From assembly GCF_946479765.1 (NCBI RefSeq), contig NZ_CAMLHO010000023.1, positions 1-60,598 on the forward strand: a DNA stretch of 60,598 nucleotides, read 5' to 3'. Of this stretch, positions 29,092 through 41,455 are shown one piece after another. Made by a program: the position numbers and the translations under genes. Numbering within the stretch: position 1 is the first letter of the stretch; every line of letters starts with the position of its first letter. The notes under the pieces are model-generated. The model worked only from the letters and a program-made list of their open reading frames with translations. It made no database searches and was not told the DNA's origin. The DNA comes from an uncultured Aliivibrio sp. Its GTDB lineage: Bacteria; Pseudomonadota; Gammaproteobacteria; Enterobacterales; Vibrionaceae.

Positions 29092-29913
29092 TTAGTCGCG
29101 GTCAAACTCAATCTGAACAATGCGATTTTGCGCAACTAACCCTGCACGTTTAATGGCTTTTTGCGCACCAAGATTACTGCTTTCTGTAGAGCAGATTGGA
29201 ATTAGGCCACGTTCATTTGCAGAGGCAACTAAGAATTGAAGAACTTGAGTTGCAATACCTTTACCACGCTGAGATTGTGCGACAATCATACCTAAGTCTG
29301 CATACTCGGTTTGGAACTCGTCAAACAAGCGACACTCACCCGTTGCCAGTAACTCACCTTCGCTCCAGTAACCAAACAGCTCTTTACGGTTGACTAAGTT
29401 GCCATAATATCCGGTTAATCATTGCTCTGGCGCGCCGATATTCGTTGCTGCAAATTCAACAAAAGTGCTCAGTTGCTCAGGCTCTGCTAACTTGAGTTCA
29501 AGCTCACCTTCTTTATTATCAATGCTGCGCTTGATTTGTTGATACATCAGCGCGTTCACTTTAGATGCTGACGAATTATCCAGACAAAGCGACAAATACT
29601 GAGGTTCCGCAGTGCTAACGAATGCGCCTTTTACGTCACCTATCACTGTACTATTTTGCTCAGCAATAAGAGTAAATAATTCTTTTGCGTCTGTCTTCGC
29701 GTCAATAGCAAGATAAAATTGCAATAGGTAGCCTTCGTCATTGACACAGCAAAATCCAACTAATGTTTCTTGCTCATAAAAACCGAAATGCGCAGACATA
29801 GGTGCAAATCCAAAGTGCCACATACCATCAAGTGGTGCGGTAGCTTGAGCAAAGTACGCTTGCTTTAGGTGACTAATTTCTTCTAAAGATTCGATTGGTT
29901 TAATCTCTAACAT
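29092..29913 (-). pseudogene. GNAT acetyltransferase interrupted by an in-frame TGA
   Basis: Two frames lie in the same phase on the minus strand, 29913-29422 and 29418-29092, separated only by a TGA at 29421-29419. The reading is NIGAPEQ-stop-LTGYYGNLVNRKELFGYW, then on to the acetyl-CoA-binding loop VAQSQRGKGIATQVL and a normal GNAT end. Restored, it would be about 273 residues. A single base change (for example TGG to TGA) explains it. The substrate is unknown. The downstream half has only a TTG (29328) as a possible restart. Confidence 0.85.
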
Positions 29914-30120
29914 CGCTTTTTACCTTCTTTATATTGATAAGAGTGAAAGTCGAAATTCATTTCCTAAGAAGCGTCTCGCTTTCGATGTACAAATATTAAC
30001 GAATATGCCAAAGCTAAGATTGAACAAAAACGACAGTTTCTAATCAAGTACATAAAATTATTTTTACTGAGCTAGCGGAACAACATTAAGTTTAATCAAT
30101 AAACTCTATCTGATATAAAC

Positions 30121-30160
30121 AAAAAAACAGAATGAAGCTTGATGCTCACTCTGCTTTTTT
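30121..30160 (-). terminator. Probable terminator of the 30.2-kb gene
   Basis: Imperfect stem (CAGAGTGAGC against GCTTCATTCTG, one bulge and wobble pairs) with a T-run on the minus strand, after the stop codon at 30195. Confidence 0.6.
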
Positions 30161-30194
30161 ATTACTGTTTTTATAATTAGAGCTAATTTAACTC

Positions 30195-30569
30195 TTAATC
30201 AATAGCACAATCAGTACAGCTTTGTAGTACGATTTCGTGTTCAAAGGCTACGGTATCGTTACCTTCTTCCGGTAGCTCTGCTATTTCATCCGCTACTTCT
30301 TTCTCATCTTCTGCTTTAACTTGATCTACTAGTTGTTCTTCTGAATAACCGTAGAAATTCAGCAATAAATAATCACGAGCTTCGTCTTTAGTGCACGTAA
30401 CGTTCACCGAAATTTCTGACTCAACGCTGTCTTGAGCAATAATCGCCGTCATTTGTACTACGACATCGTCTTTCATTGCAGCGGTTAACCAACCAAGATC
30501 AGTGTTTACTTTGGTTTTTTTACAGCGAAAACAAGGCAGTTGATGAAAGTAATATTGAAAATCAGTCAT
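30195..30569 (-). CDS. Hypothetical protein with two CxxC motifs
   Basis: I do not recognise this 124-residue acidic protein. CFRC near the N-terminus (13-16) and CTDC near the C-terminus (119-122) could together bind one zinc ion. The centre is an alpha/beta region; the segment before the last motif is rich in Glu and Asp. There is no signal peptide. It is a single gene with its own terminator. Confidence 0.7.
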   Translation of the reverse strand: MTDFQYYFHQLPCFRCKKTKVNTDLGWLTAAMKDDVVVQMTAIIAQDSVESEISVNVTCTKDEARDYLLLNFYGYSEEQLVDQVKAEDEKEVADEIAELPEEGNDTVAFEHEIVLQSCTDCAID

Positions 30570-30690
30570 GGGTAATTTCTCTTTAAGTGTTGTATAGCAA
30601 GATTATGCGCGTTTTTTATCAAAATACTATCGCAAGTACAACTAACAATAACTATTGCGCCAAAATATACAATGATTTGACGAGTTAGTA

Positions 30691-32727
30691 TTACTCAAAC
30701 GGATCCACCTTCATATTGCTCAATGTAAAGGCATACACATCGGCCATTAAATCAATCGATTTAGATATTGGCATTCCGGCACCATGTCCTGCATTCACAT
30801 CAATACGGATCAATACTGGGTTCTCGCCTGTTTGCTTCTTTTGTAACTCAGCGATGAACTTATAAGAGTGTGCCGGAACAACGCGATCATCATGATCAGC
30901 GGTAGTCACTAATGTCGCAGGGTATTCAACGCCCTCTTTTACGTTATGCACTGGCGAGTAGTTTAGTAGATAGTTAAACATCTCTTCACTTTGTGCTGAG
31001 GTGCCAAAGTCGTACGCCCAACCTTCTCCAGAAGTAAAGGTGTGATAACGAAGCATATCCAATACGCCCACCGCAGGTAATGCGACTTTAAATAACTCAG
31101 GTCGCTGAGTCATACACGCGCCCACTAATAAGCCACCGTTTGAACCACCACGAATTGCAAGATGCTCTGGACCCGTGTAACCAGATTCAATCAACTGTTC
31201 TGCGGCTGCAATAAAGTCATCAAACACATTCTGTTTTTTCTGCTGTGTTCCGGCATTGTGCCACGCTTTACCATACTCACCACCCCCACGAATATTTGGG
31301 ACCGCATATACTCCGCCTAACTCTAACCAACTGGCCATCACTCCACTAAAGCTCGGCGTTAGGCTGACATTAAAGCCACCGTAACCATAAAGAATCGTTG
31401 GGTTTTTACCATCTAAGACTATCCCTTTTTTATGCGAGATAATCATCGGAATTCGAGTGCCATCTTTTGAGGTGTAGAACATTTGAGTTGACTCAAACTT
31501 CGCACTCTCAAACGGCGATGCAGAAGACAAATACAGCTCTGTATGACCCGTTTTAGCATCAAATTGATAAATCGTCGGTGGTGTTACGTAATTGGTAAAG
31601 GTAAAGAACAGATCAGTTTGCTCTCGTTTACCTGAAAAGCCAGTGACTTGCCCCTCTCCCGGTAGTTCGATCTCTCTTAGTAAATTGCCTGAGAAGTCAT
31701 ATTGTTTCACTTGGCTTAACACATCAACCATATAGCTTGCGAACAAGGTTCCACCGCCAACGCTTATCTCAAGTGGTTGTGGTTGCTCTGGGATAATATC
31801 CTTCCAGTCACAGGTTACTGCGTTATAAGAAACCACTTTACCGTTTGGTGCATCTAAGTTAGTAAACATTAATAACTGAGAATCTTCGTTTTCAATCACA
31901 TACGTGTCTGAATCGGTATGAGCTAACACGGTAATTCGTGTTGGATTATTAATGCCTAATCGTTCGATAAACAGCTTATTACCCGATGTTGATGTTGCCG
32001 CCGTAATAACCAAATACGCATCGTCTTCTGTTGTATAGCCACTAACATAACGATGCTTCTCTTCTTCAGTCGCACCAAATACCAAGGTATCTTCCGCTTG
32101 CGGTTTTCCTATTTCGTGAAAATAGAGTTTATGTTGATCCGTTCTTGCTGATAACTCACTGCCTGTCGGTTTATCATAACTAGAATAGTAAAAGCCTTTA
32201 GATCCTAACCATGAGATATCGGTGAATTTCGCATCTACAATCGGTGCTTCAATTTGTTCTTTGGTTTCTGTATTTAATACGAAGATCTTACGCCAATCAC
32301 TGCCCGCTTCTGATATCGAATACGCCACCAGTGATGCGTCTTTAGAAAAGCTTACCGAGCCTAATGATGTTGTTCCCTCTTCAGAGAAGGTATTTGGATC
32401 AAGAAAGACTTCGATTTCTCCGTCTTCTTTTGAGCGATACAATACGCTTTGGTTTTGTAAGCCGTCATTCTGATAAAAGTAGGTGTAGTCACCACGCTTA
32501 AATGGTTGTGAGGTCTTTTTGTAATCTTGGCCTGTCGCAATTAACTCACGAATATTATCGCGAAAATCAATATGAGAAAGGGCATCAAACGTGACTTTAT
32601 TTTGATCTGTTACCCAAGCTTCTGTTTCAGCGCTGCTATCGTCTTCTAACCAGCGATATGGGTCAGCGATGTTATGAGAAAAGTACTGGTCAACCGTTGA
32701 GTCTTGCTTTGTTAAAGGATAAATCAT
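30691..32727 (-). CDS. Prolyl oligopeptidase (S9A serine peptidase)
   Basis: The 678-residue protein has an N-terminal beta-propeller (about 70-400), starting with RWLEDDSS, and a C-terminal alpha/beta-hydrolase domain with catalytic Ser in RGGSNGG (near 530), Asp in DHDDRV and His in NAGHGAG. It cleaves short proline-containing peptides after Pro. There is no clear signal peptide, so a cytoplasmic location is likely. Length and motif set are complete. Confidence 0.92.
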   Translation of the reverse strand: MIYPLTKQDSTVDQYFSHNIADPYRWLEDDSSAETEAWVTDQNKVTFDALSHIDFRDNIRELIATGQDYKKTSQPFKRGDYTYFYQNDGLQNQSVLYRSKEDGEIEVFLDPNTFSEEGTTSLGSVSFSKDASLVAYSISEAGSDWRKIFVLNTETKEQIEAPIVDAKFTDISWLGSKGFYYSSYDKPTGSELSARTDQHKLYFHEIGKPQAEDTLVFGATEEEKHRYVSGYTTEDDAYLVITAATSTSGNKLFIERLGINNPTRITVLAHTDSDTYVIENEDSQLLMFTNLDAPNGKVVSYNAVTCDWKDIIPEQPQPLEISVGGGTLFASYMVDVLSQVKQYDFSGNLLREIELPGEGQVTGFSGKREQTDLFFTFTNYVTPPTIYQFDAKTGHTELYLSSASPFESAKFESTQMFYTSKDGTRIPMIISHKKGIVLDGKNPTILYGYGGFNVSLTPSFSGVMASWLELGGVYAVPNIRGGGEYGKAWHNAGTQQKKQNVFDDFIAAAEQLIESGYTGPEHLAIRGGSNGGLLVGACMTQRPELFKVALPAVGVLDMLRYHTFTSGEGWAYDFGTSAQSEEMFNYLLNYSPVHNVKEGVEYPATLVTTADHDDRVVPAHSYKFIAELQKKQTGENPVLIRIDVNAGHGAGMPISKSIDLMADVYAFTLSNMKVDPFE

Positions 32728-33174
32728 GGTACATCCCTATTTATAATTAGTTATCTATTTGTAGAATACGCTCATTAAAAATAAGAATGCAACTGTTTGA
32801 TTGTTTAAGGCTAGTTATTGATGCCTAGAGTATTAAAGTTCAGCCGTATGGTGATTAATTAAAGCTTTTGATAACTTTAGAATATTTATTAAACAGCTAA
32901 TTTTTCTGGTTACATCTTTGTGATATCTTGATCACATTTTTTATAAATTAAAGCAGTAAGTTTGTCGACAGATTGCTTAATTAGCACTATTTTATCTTCA
33001 ATCCAGACTAATCGTAATTTGGATAATTTTCGAGCGTTATATTACTTACAAAAAACCGTCCGCATACACTATTTATACTCAACTAATTAAAGTTAAACCC
33101 GTCTTATCTCATCAGTACGGGGAGTTATTGGTGCGCGCACTTAATTAAATCTGTTTTTATTACGGACAATAAAA
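32728..33174. other. Divergent promoter region between the peptidase and BCCT genes
   Basis: About 450 bp without a gene. It holds a CRP-like palindrome at 32919-32936 and a small hairpin CCCGT (33098-33102) / ACGGG (33117-33121) before the BCCT gene. The DNA is AT-rich and probably contains both promoters. Confidence 0.4.
32919..32936. promoter_or_regulatory. CRP-like palindrome with wide spacer
   Basis: TGTGAT-ATCTTG-ATCACA is a perfect 6+6 inverted repeat. Counted as TGTGA/TCACA the spacer is 8, against 6 in the canonical CRP site, so binding by CRP is uncertain. It lies about 190 bp before the peptidase gene and 240 bp before the BCCT gene. Confidence 0.4.
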
Positions 33175-35127
33175 ATGAAAAAGCACTTCGAACTTATCGA
33201 TAAACCCACATTTTTCGGCGCACTATTATTGCTTTGTACCGTTGTTATTCCCTTGCTGGTATTTCCAGTTGAGGGCGCTAAATGGATAGCTGTTGCTAAA
33301 ACATTTATGACCGACAAACTAGGCTTTGCTTATTTAGGTCTAGGTTTAGCGGCATTTTTCTTCATGATCTATATCGTTTTCTCTGATATCGGCCAGATCA
33401 AACTGGGTGACCCAGATGAAAAACCTGAATTTGCACTGGCATCTTGGGCGGCAATGCTATTTTGTGGCGGTATCGGTGCTAGTATCTTGTACTGGGGCAC
33501 TATTGAGTGGGCATACTACTATCAAAACCCACCGTTTCAGCTAGAAGCGGGCAGTGAAGAAGCGGTACGTTGGGCAGCCACTTATGGCCTGTTCCACTGG
33601 GGCCCAATTGCTTGGTGTATCTATATGATCCCTGCAATTCCAATTGCTTACTTCTTCTATGTACGTAAACAGCCAGTACTAAAAGTATCTGCTGCTTTAA
33701 TGCCTGTTATTGGCGAAGCAAACAGCTTTGGTAAATTAGGTAAAGTCATTGATGTATTGTTTATCTTTGGTTTGTTGGGCGGCGCAGCAACGACCTTAGG
33801 TTTAGCAGCACCACTGATTAACGAAGGTATTAGCTACCTATTTGGCATTCCAACAACAACGGGTAGCCAAATTTTAGTATTGATGGTATGTACCGCTATC
33901 TTTGCTTACTCGTCGTACATGGGCATGGACAAAGGCATTAAGATTTTAAGTAATATTAACTTCTGGGGTGCGTTAGGTTTATTACTGTTTGTATTAGTTT
34001 GTGGTCCAACAATTTTTATGTTGGAGACAGGTTTAGATTCAATTGGTCGTATGTTATCTAACTTTTTTATCATGGCGACTTGGGCTGAACCTTTTGGTGG
34101 TATGGGTACCTTTGAAGATACTCACTTCCCACAAGATTGGACCATTTTCTACTGGGCATGGTGGTTAGTATTTGCACCAAGCATGGGTCTATTTGTTGCT
34201 CGTATTTCACGCGGTAGAACGATTAAGCAAATGGTATCTGGTGCCGTATTCTTCGGCTCTCTAGGCTGTTCAATGTACTTCATCATTCTAGGTAACTACG
34301 GTTTATCTCTGCAATTATCGGGTGAGTTAGATGTGGTGAGTATTCTAAATACAGAAGGGCCCACTCGCGCAATCTTCTCTATTTTAGAAACACTGCCATT
34401 TAGTACCTTCGTCATCGCTGTATTTACCTTGTTGTGCGTAATTTTCACCGCAACAACATTTGACTCTATCTCTTATATTTTAGCGTCAGTGGTACAAACA
34501 AACGTGACTGAAGAACCAATGCGTTGGAACCGTCTGTTCTGGGCTTTCACTTTATCATTTATGCCATCGGCGTTGATGTTTATGGGCGGCTTGGCAACAT
34601 TACAAACAGCGGCAATTGTTGGTGGTTTACCACTATTGGTTATCGCAGTTATGCTAATGATCTCTGGTGTAAAAGCAGCAATGCTAGACTTATCACACCA
34701 AGATGATTACGTGGATCCTGTGATCAACATTTCTGACTTACCAGATGTTGATCCTTGGAGCAAAGAAGGCCAAGCATTGGCTCGTTTTGAACAACTACGT
34801 GATAACGCAATTGAAGCAGCCGATCTTGAGCGTGAAGCGAACGATGCTATTTGGATGCTGAAAAAACAATTACGTAAAGAAGCATTAGCACGTGGTGAAT
34901 CAAGCGTTGATTTAGGCGATGCACCTGATGAAATCATTGAAAAGTTACGCCAATTAACGGATGACTCGATGTCAGCTAAAGAAGCGAAACTAGCGGCATC
35001 TGAGCTTGCTCAAGAAGCGCGTGTTTCCTTTGATACATTAATGCGTCAAAAGGCCGAAGACGAAGCTTTACAAGCAAATGAAGATGTTAAACTGGCGATT
35101 AAAACAAGATTGAATTCACCAAGCTAA
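33175..35127 (+). CDS. BCCT transporter with a long C-terminal cytoplasmic tail
   Basis: The 650-residue protein has 12 helices in the first 510 residues, including GGIGASILYWGTIEWAYYY and WAWWLVFAPSMGLFVARISRGRT. In place of BetP's GMGIG it has GGIGAS, and the LYWG.IEW.YYY and YGLFHWGP segments are closer to CaiT. Coupling may therefore differ from that of the neighbour at 26926. The last 140 residues are charged and predicted helical, rich in Ala/Glu/Lys, possibly an osmosensing or regulatory coiled coil. Substrate unknown; betaine-type compounds are likely. Confidence 0.87.
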   Translation: MKKHFELIDKPTFFGALLLLCTVVIPLLVFPVEGAKWIAVAKTFMTDKLGFAYLGLGLAAFFFMIYIVFSDIGQIKLGDPDEKPEFALASWAAMLFCGGIGASILYWGTIEWAYYYQNPPFQLEAGSEEAVRWAATYGLFHWGPIAWCIYMIPAIPIAYFFYVRKQPVLKVSAALMPVIGEANSFGKLGKVIDVLFIFGLLGGAATTLGLAAPLINEGISYLFGIPTTTGSQILVLMVCTAIFAYSSYMGMDKGIKILSNINFWGALGLLLFVLVCGPTIFMLETGLDSIGRMLSNFFIMATWAEPFGGMGTFEDTHFPQDWTIFYWAWWLVFAPSMGLFVARISRGRTIKQMVSGAVFFGSLGCSMYFIILGNYGLSLQLSGELDVVSILNTEGPTRAIFSILETLPFSTFVIAVFTLLCVIFTATTFDSISYILASVVQTNVTEEPMRWNRLFWAFTLSFMPSALMFMGGLATLQTAAIVGGLPLLVIAVMLMISGVKAAMLDLSHQDDYVDPVINISDLPDVDPWSKEGQALARFEQLRDNAIEAADLEREANDAIWMLKKQLRKEALARGESSVDLGDAPDEIIEKLRQLTDDSMSAKEAKLAASELAQEARVSFDTLMRQKAEDEALQANEDVKLAIKTRLNSPS

Positions 35128-35140
35128 TTTATCTTTGTGG

Positions 35141-35171
35141 TTAATACCTGCTACGAATTCGCAGGTATTAA
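35141..35171. terminator. Bidirectional terminator between the BCCT and tauE genes
   Basis: Perfect 11-bp stem TTAATACCTGC / GCAGGTATTAA with a short loop, between convergent genes. Confidence 0.82.
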
Positions 35172-35181
35172 CCCTTTTCTT

Positions 35182-35910
35182 CTACCTCAACGCTAATACT
35201 ATCGCTGCTACACCAGACATTGAACACATCACCAAAGAAACTTTTCGAATTGTCTCTTTATCTATTCTGTCCACTACTTTCATCGCAACTAAATAGCCAA
35301 TATATGAAGCAGGCAATAACGGTAAAGTAATATATAAGTGCGGTAAGCTCATATAACCTGCGGGAACTTGCACCGCTAGCGATATCAGACTGCTCACGAC
35401 AAAGAACGCGGATAAATTAGCTCGAATTAAATTGGCCTCTTGATGCTGCAATAACAACGCCATTGGCGGACCTCCAATACCAGAACTCGTCCCGAACAAA
35501 CCAGAGAAGAACCCTGCAATTGTCATTCTTGAGTTATTTGGCTCGATACGAAATGGCAATAAACTCACAACAACAGCAAGTAGTACGACAACGCCAATCC
35601 AAAGTGACAGGAGTTTTGCGTCTACATAATAAAGCAACAAACCACCACATATAGAGCCGGGAATTCGGCCTAAGAACGCATACCCTAGCCCACGAAAAGA
35701 GACATTTGCTTTGTATTTATAGGCGTTGATAATAGATAGAAACAAACCGACTATGACAATAGGTGCAGGTACGTAACTCGGAGAGATTAAGAATAGTAAT
35801 GGCGCGGTAACAATAGCCAAACCAAAGCCAATTGCACTTTGTACAAATGAGCCAATAAAAATCAGGATCATTGCCAACAGCAAACCGAGATCCATTAGGG
35901 GGAATTCCAT
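35182..35910 (-). CDS. TauE/SafE family sulfite/organosulfur exporter
   Basis: A polytopic membrane protein of about 242 residues from the chosen start, with two halves each containing the family pattern (GSFVQSAIGFGLAIVTAPLL and FSGLFGTSSGIGGPPMALLL). TauE/SafE proteins move sulfite or C2-sulfur anions; the substrate here is not known. The frame is open from 35937, but those codons lie inside a terminator hairpin. The ATG at 35910 has AGAAGG seven bases upstream; an ATG at 35895 is also possible. Confidence 0.85.
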   Translation of the reverse strand: MEFPLMDLGLLLAMILIFIGSFVQSAIGFGLAIVTAPLLFLISPSYVPAPIVIVGLFLSIINAYKYKANVSFRGLGYAFLGRIPGSICGGLLLYYVDAKLLSLWIGVVVLLAVVVSLLPFRIEPNNSRMTIAGFFSGLFGTSSGIGGPPMALLLQHQEANLIRANLSAFFVVSSLISLAVQVPAGYMSLPHLYITLPLLPASYIGYLVAMKVVDRIDKETIRKVSLVMCSMSGVAAIVLALR

Positions 35911-35948
35911 AAAAATGCCTTCTGTTATGCGGAACAACAGAAGGCATT
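35911..35948 (-). terminator. Terminator hairpin that also carries the tauE ribosome binding site
   Basis: On the minus strand a perfect 13-bp stem (AATGCCTTCTGTT / AACAGAAGGCATT, loop 9) is followed by TTT. That ends 56 bp after the yaeQ stop codon as a normal terminator. Its 3' arm contains AGAAGG, placed seven bases before the tauE ATG at 35910, so the folded RNA would hide the ribosome binding site. Confidence 0.8.
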
Positions 35949-36003
35949 ATGAACTAGATTTCACAAAGGAAATAGCAGTATTACACTCTTTACCCTTTTC
36001 AGC

Positions 36004-36543
36004 TTACTCAACTGATTGCAAGGTTTCCCATGTGACTTCACAGTCACCTTTCGCTGCTGAAATAAACGCTGAATCACCCGTGATCATCACTGACATTTCC
36101 ATCGTTCTTTCTAACAATGCCGAAAATGAGTGAATTTGCACCGAATCAAAACGAACCACATCTACAGGGTATTGTTTGTATTTGCTTTCGTTCTGCTTCC
36201 ACCACACTTCAGATTTTGAGTTAAAGCTATACACCTTGGTGACTTTAGACTGACGTGATGCTTTTTTCATGCGCTCAGGATCAGGTTCACCGGCATCAAT
36301 CCAAAGAGAGATCGTATCATCGTATTCACGAACCCAAATATCAGGCTCATCAATCGCAGACAATCCTTTCGTAAACGTTAGGCGCTCTTCTGCATTCAAA
36401 CAAAATGCCAATACACGAGCCATCATACGCTCTTCACTTTCTGATGGATGCTGAGCGATGGTTAAGTTGATTGAATCATAATGATCACGATTCAAATCAG
36501 TTAACGCGACACGAAATTTGTAGATGGTTGGTTTGATAGCCAC
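36004..36543 (-). CDS. yaeQ: YaeQ family protein
   Basis: The 179-residue protein is collinear with E. coli YaeQ: N-terminal ATIYK-like PTIYKFRVALTDLNRDHYD, then HPSESEERMMARVLAFCL and the acidic DEPDIWVREYDDTISLWIDAG block. The fold belongs to the PD-(D/E)XK nuclease superfamily; the biological role is not established. It is upstream of tauE on the same strand, separated by a strong hairpin. Confidence 0.9.
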   Translation of the reverse strand: MAIKPTIYKFRVALTDLNRDHYDSINLTIAQHPSESEERMMARVLAFCLNAEERLTFTKGLSAIDEPDIWVREYDDTISLWIDAGEPDPERMKKASRQSKVTKVYSFNSKSEVWWKQNESKYKQYPVDVVRFDSVQIHSFSALLERTMEMSVMITGDSAFISAAKGDCEVTWETLQSVE

Positions 36544-36608
36544 TGGCTTTCCTAACTATTGAGAATTGAGGGCATTGTACGCTATTCCTGTTGGTTAGCC
36601 AGGCATAA

Positions 36609-36636
36609 AAAAGCCAGCAATTTCTTGCTGGCTTTT
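36609..36636 (-). terminator. Terminator of chiA
   Basis: Perfect stem AAAAGCCAGCAA / TTGCTGGCTTTT with loop TTTC, 38 bp after the chiA stop codon. Confidence 0.9.
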
Positions 36637-36673
36637 CATTTACTATACAGAATACTGCATTAATTATTTAGGC

Positions 36674-39689
<3,016 letters not shown>

Positions 39690-40592
39690 TTATGAATTTG
39701 AAAGGGCATCACGAATGAAGCCGTTATGCTTGGTCAGTTTCTCTGTTGCACTTTTTGCATCGAGTCCTGATAGCACCATAAGAATCGCGGTTTTACAGTG
39801 GTTATTACATTGAGATAGCGCTTCTGAAGCTTCGCTTTCTAAACAGCCTGTCGCTTCAATAACTATATTCTTTTGTCTTTGTACTAATTTGGCGTTGGTT
39901 GCTTCTACATCAACCATCAAGTTACCGAATACTTTACCTGTGCGGATCATCGCGCCTGTTGTCAGCATATTAAGCACTAGCTTTTGTGCTGTTCCGGCTT
40001 TCATACGAGAAGAACCCGTTACTACTTCAGGGCCAACCACTGGAGTCATGTTGATGTCTGCCAGTTCAGTCATTGGACTGTTTGGATTACAGCTTAATGT
40101 AGCGACTGTCGCACCAACCGATTTTGCGTATTCCATTGCACCTAGAACGTAAGGTGTGCGACCGCTTGCTGCAATACCCACTACTACATCTTTCTCATTT
40201 AACCCTAAATCTTGCAGATCAGAAGCACCAAGCTCTCGGTTGTCTTCTGCATTTTCGACAGCTTTTAAAATCGCTTTATGGCCGCCTGCAATTAAGCCAA
40301 CCACTAAGTCAGGGTTTGAACCATAAGTCGGAGGACACTCACTCGCATCTAAAATACCTAAACGACCAGAAGTACCAGCACCGGTATAAATCAAACGCCC
40401 ACCAGATTGAAATGCTTCAGCAATCGCATCCACTGCCTCTGCAATTTGAGGAAGAATAGCTTCTACCGCTAACGCTACTTTTTGATCTTCTTTATTGATT
40501 ACCGTCAGCATATCCATCGTTGATAACACATCAATTTGCTCACTGGCTTGATTACGACTTTCTGTTACTAACGTAGTTAAATCAATTTTCAT
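39690..40592 (-). CDS. murQ: N-acetylmuramic acid 6-phosphate etherase MurQ
   Basis: The 300-residue SIS-domain enzyme has the sugar-phosphate loop [17 protein letters not shown] and [12 protein letters not shown], both hallmarks of MurQ. It splits the lactyl ether of MurNAc-6-P to GlcNAc-6-P in cell-wall recycling. Asp/Glu and Ser residues of the site look intact. The usual murP or anmK partner is absent from this window, and so is nagZ, whose product would feed the same recycling route. Confidence 0.93.
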   Translation of the reverse strand: MKIDLTTLVTESRNQASEQIDVLSTMDMLTVINKEDQKVALAVEAILPQIAEAVDAIAEAFQSGGRLIYTGAGTSGRLGILDASECPPTYGSNPDLVVGLIAGGHKAILKAVENAEDNRELGASDLQDLGLNEKDVVVGIAASGRTPYVLGAMEYAKSVGATVATLSCNPNSPMTELADINMTPVVGPEVVTGSSRMKAGTAQKLVLNMLTTGAMIRTGKVFGNLMVDVEATNAKLVQRQKNIVIEATGCLESEASEALSQCNNHCKTAILMVLSGLDAKSATEKLTKHNGFIRDALSNS

Positions 40593-41043
40593 AATTTGGT
40601 TCTCTTTGAAAAAGATAAATTCACGATAATATTAAATCGTTCAAACAAAGAGATAAACCAATTTAATTTAAAATTCATAAAGAATAACCAGGTTATTATA
40701 CGGGCTTGTTGCAAAAAATTTAATATAGGTTCAAAATACCTTCTTTCTCACGAATTCTAGCAACCCAATTCCTTAGGCGTTGCTTGAGATATTACGATGT
40801 AGATAACCAACCTAAAACATGAAATCGTAATACGAAAGATCCGTATTAATGAATTGATTATTTAATATTGACGTTATTTACTAATAATAATGAGTCAATG
40901 TTAGGACTTATTTACCAACTCATATTATTTGCAACGATCCCTTAAATAGTATAAATTATAATTGTCTTGGTGATAAAAATATCAATTGCATAATTTCAAG
41001 TCTGATGTTTTTAGGTTAAATTTTCTAAAGAAGATATGTAATT
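40593..41043. other. Gene-free region with a possible insertion-sequence remnant
   Basis: 450 bp. On the minus strand, codons from about 40797 down to 40723 read as a protein tail (KQRLRNWVARIREKEGILNLY, then stop). Just beyond is TTTTTTGCAACAAGCCCG (about 40704-40721), which resembles the end of some IS elements. Frame breaks lie upstream of the tail. The rest holds the murQ promoter and is very AT-rich. Confidence 0.3.
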
Positions 41044-41361
41044 ATGAATAAATTATTAATATTGTTATTATTAATCGCATCCGTCGAAGAGGCGAATAGT
41101 AAAGTTTTACCACACTCAGAATCCTATAGAGTACAGGCATTTTCTTCCCTCTCTGAGCCTCAAAAGGAATACAAGAAGTGCAGTTCTTACATACTAAGCT
41201 TATATAAAATAGATATGGTTTATTATGTGGTTAGCGATTTAACAACATACGGTAATGCAATTGATATTGTTAATTTCCTAAATATTGAATGTAATCTAAC
41301 ATCTTGGATTAGACCTTTATCTATGGAAATGTCATTTGATGCTAAACATAAAATTAATTAA
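41044..41361 (+). CDS. Small predicted secreted protein, unknown
   Basis: The 105-residue protein has a probable signal peptide (KLLILLLLIASVEEANS, cut near residue 19). The mature part has cysteines near positions 47 and 80 that could pair, and no family I recognise. AAGAAG lies ten bases before the ATG. Strong AT bias and a gene-poor setting suggest recent acquisition or a lineage-specific gene. Confidence 0.55.
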   Translation: MNKLLILLLLIASVEEANSKVLPHSESYRVQAFSSLSEPQKEYKKCSSYILSLYKIDMVYYVVSDLTTYGNAIDIVNFLNIECNLTSWIRPLSMEMSFDAKHKIN

Positions 41362-41455
41362 ACACCCCATCTTCGATTCAAAGCACTAAATAATCTGAGT
41401 CCGAGTGCATTTTAAAACGGTAAGCGAGTATCGCTTATTGTTACGATCTAGCAAT

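Noticed and set aside
29415-29425. In-frame TGA as a selenocysteine codon
   Set aside because: GNAT enzymes do not use selenocysteine, the site is not a catalytic Cys position, and no following SECIS-like stem is apparent.
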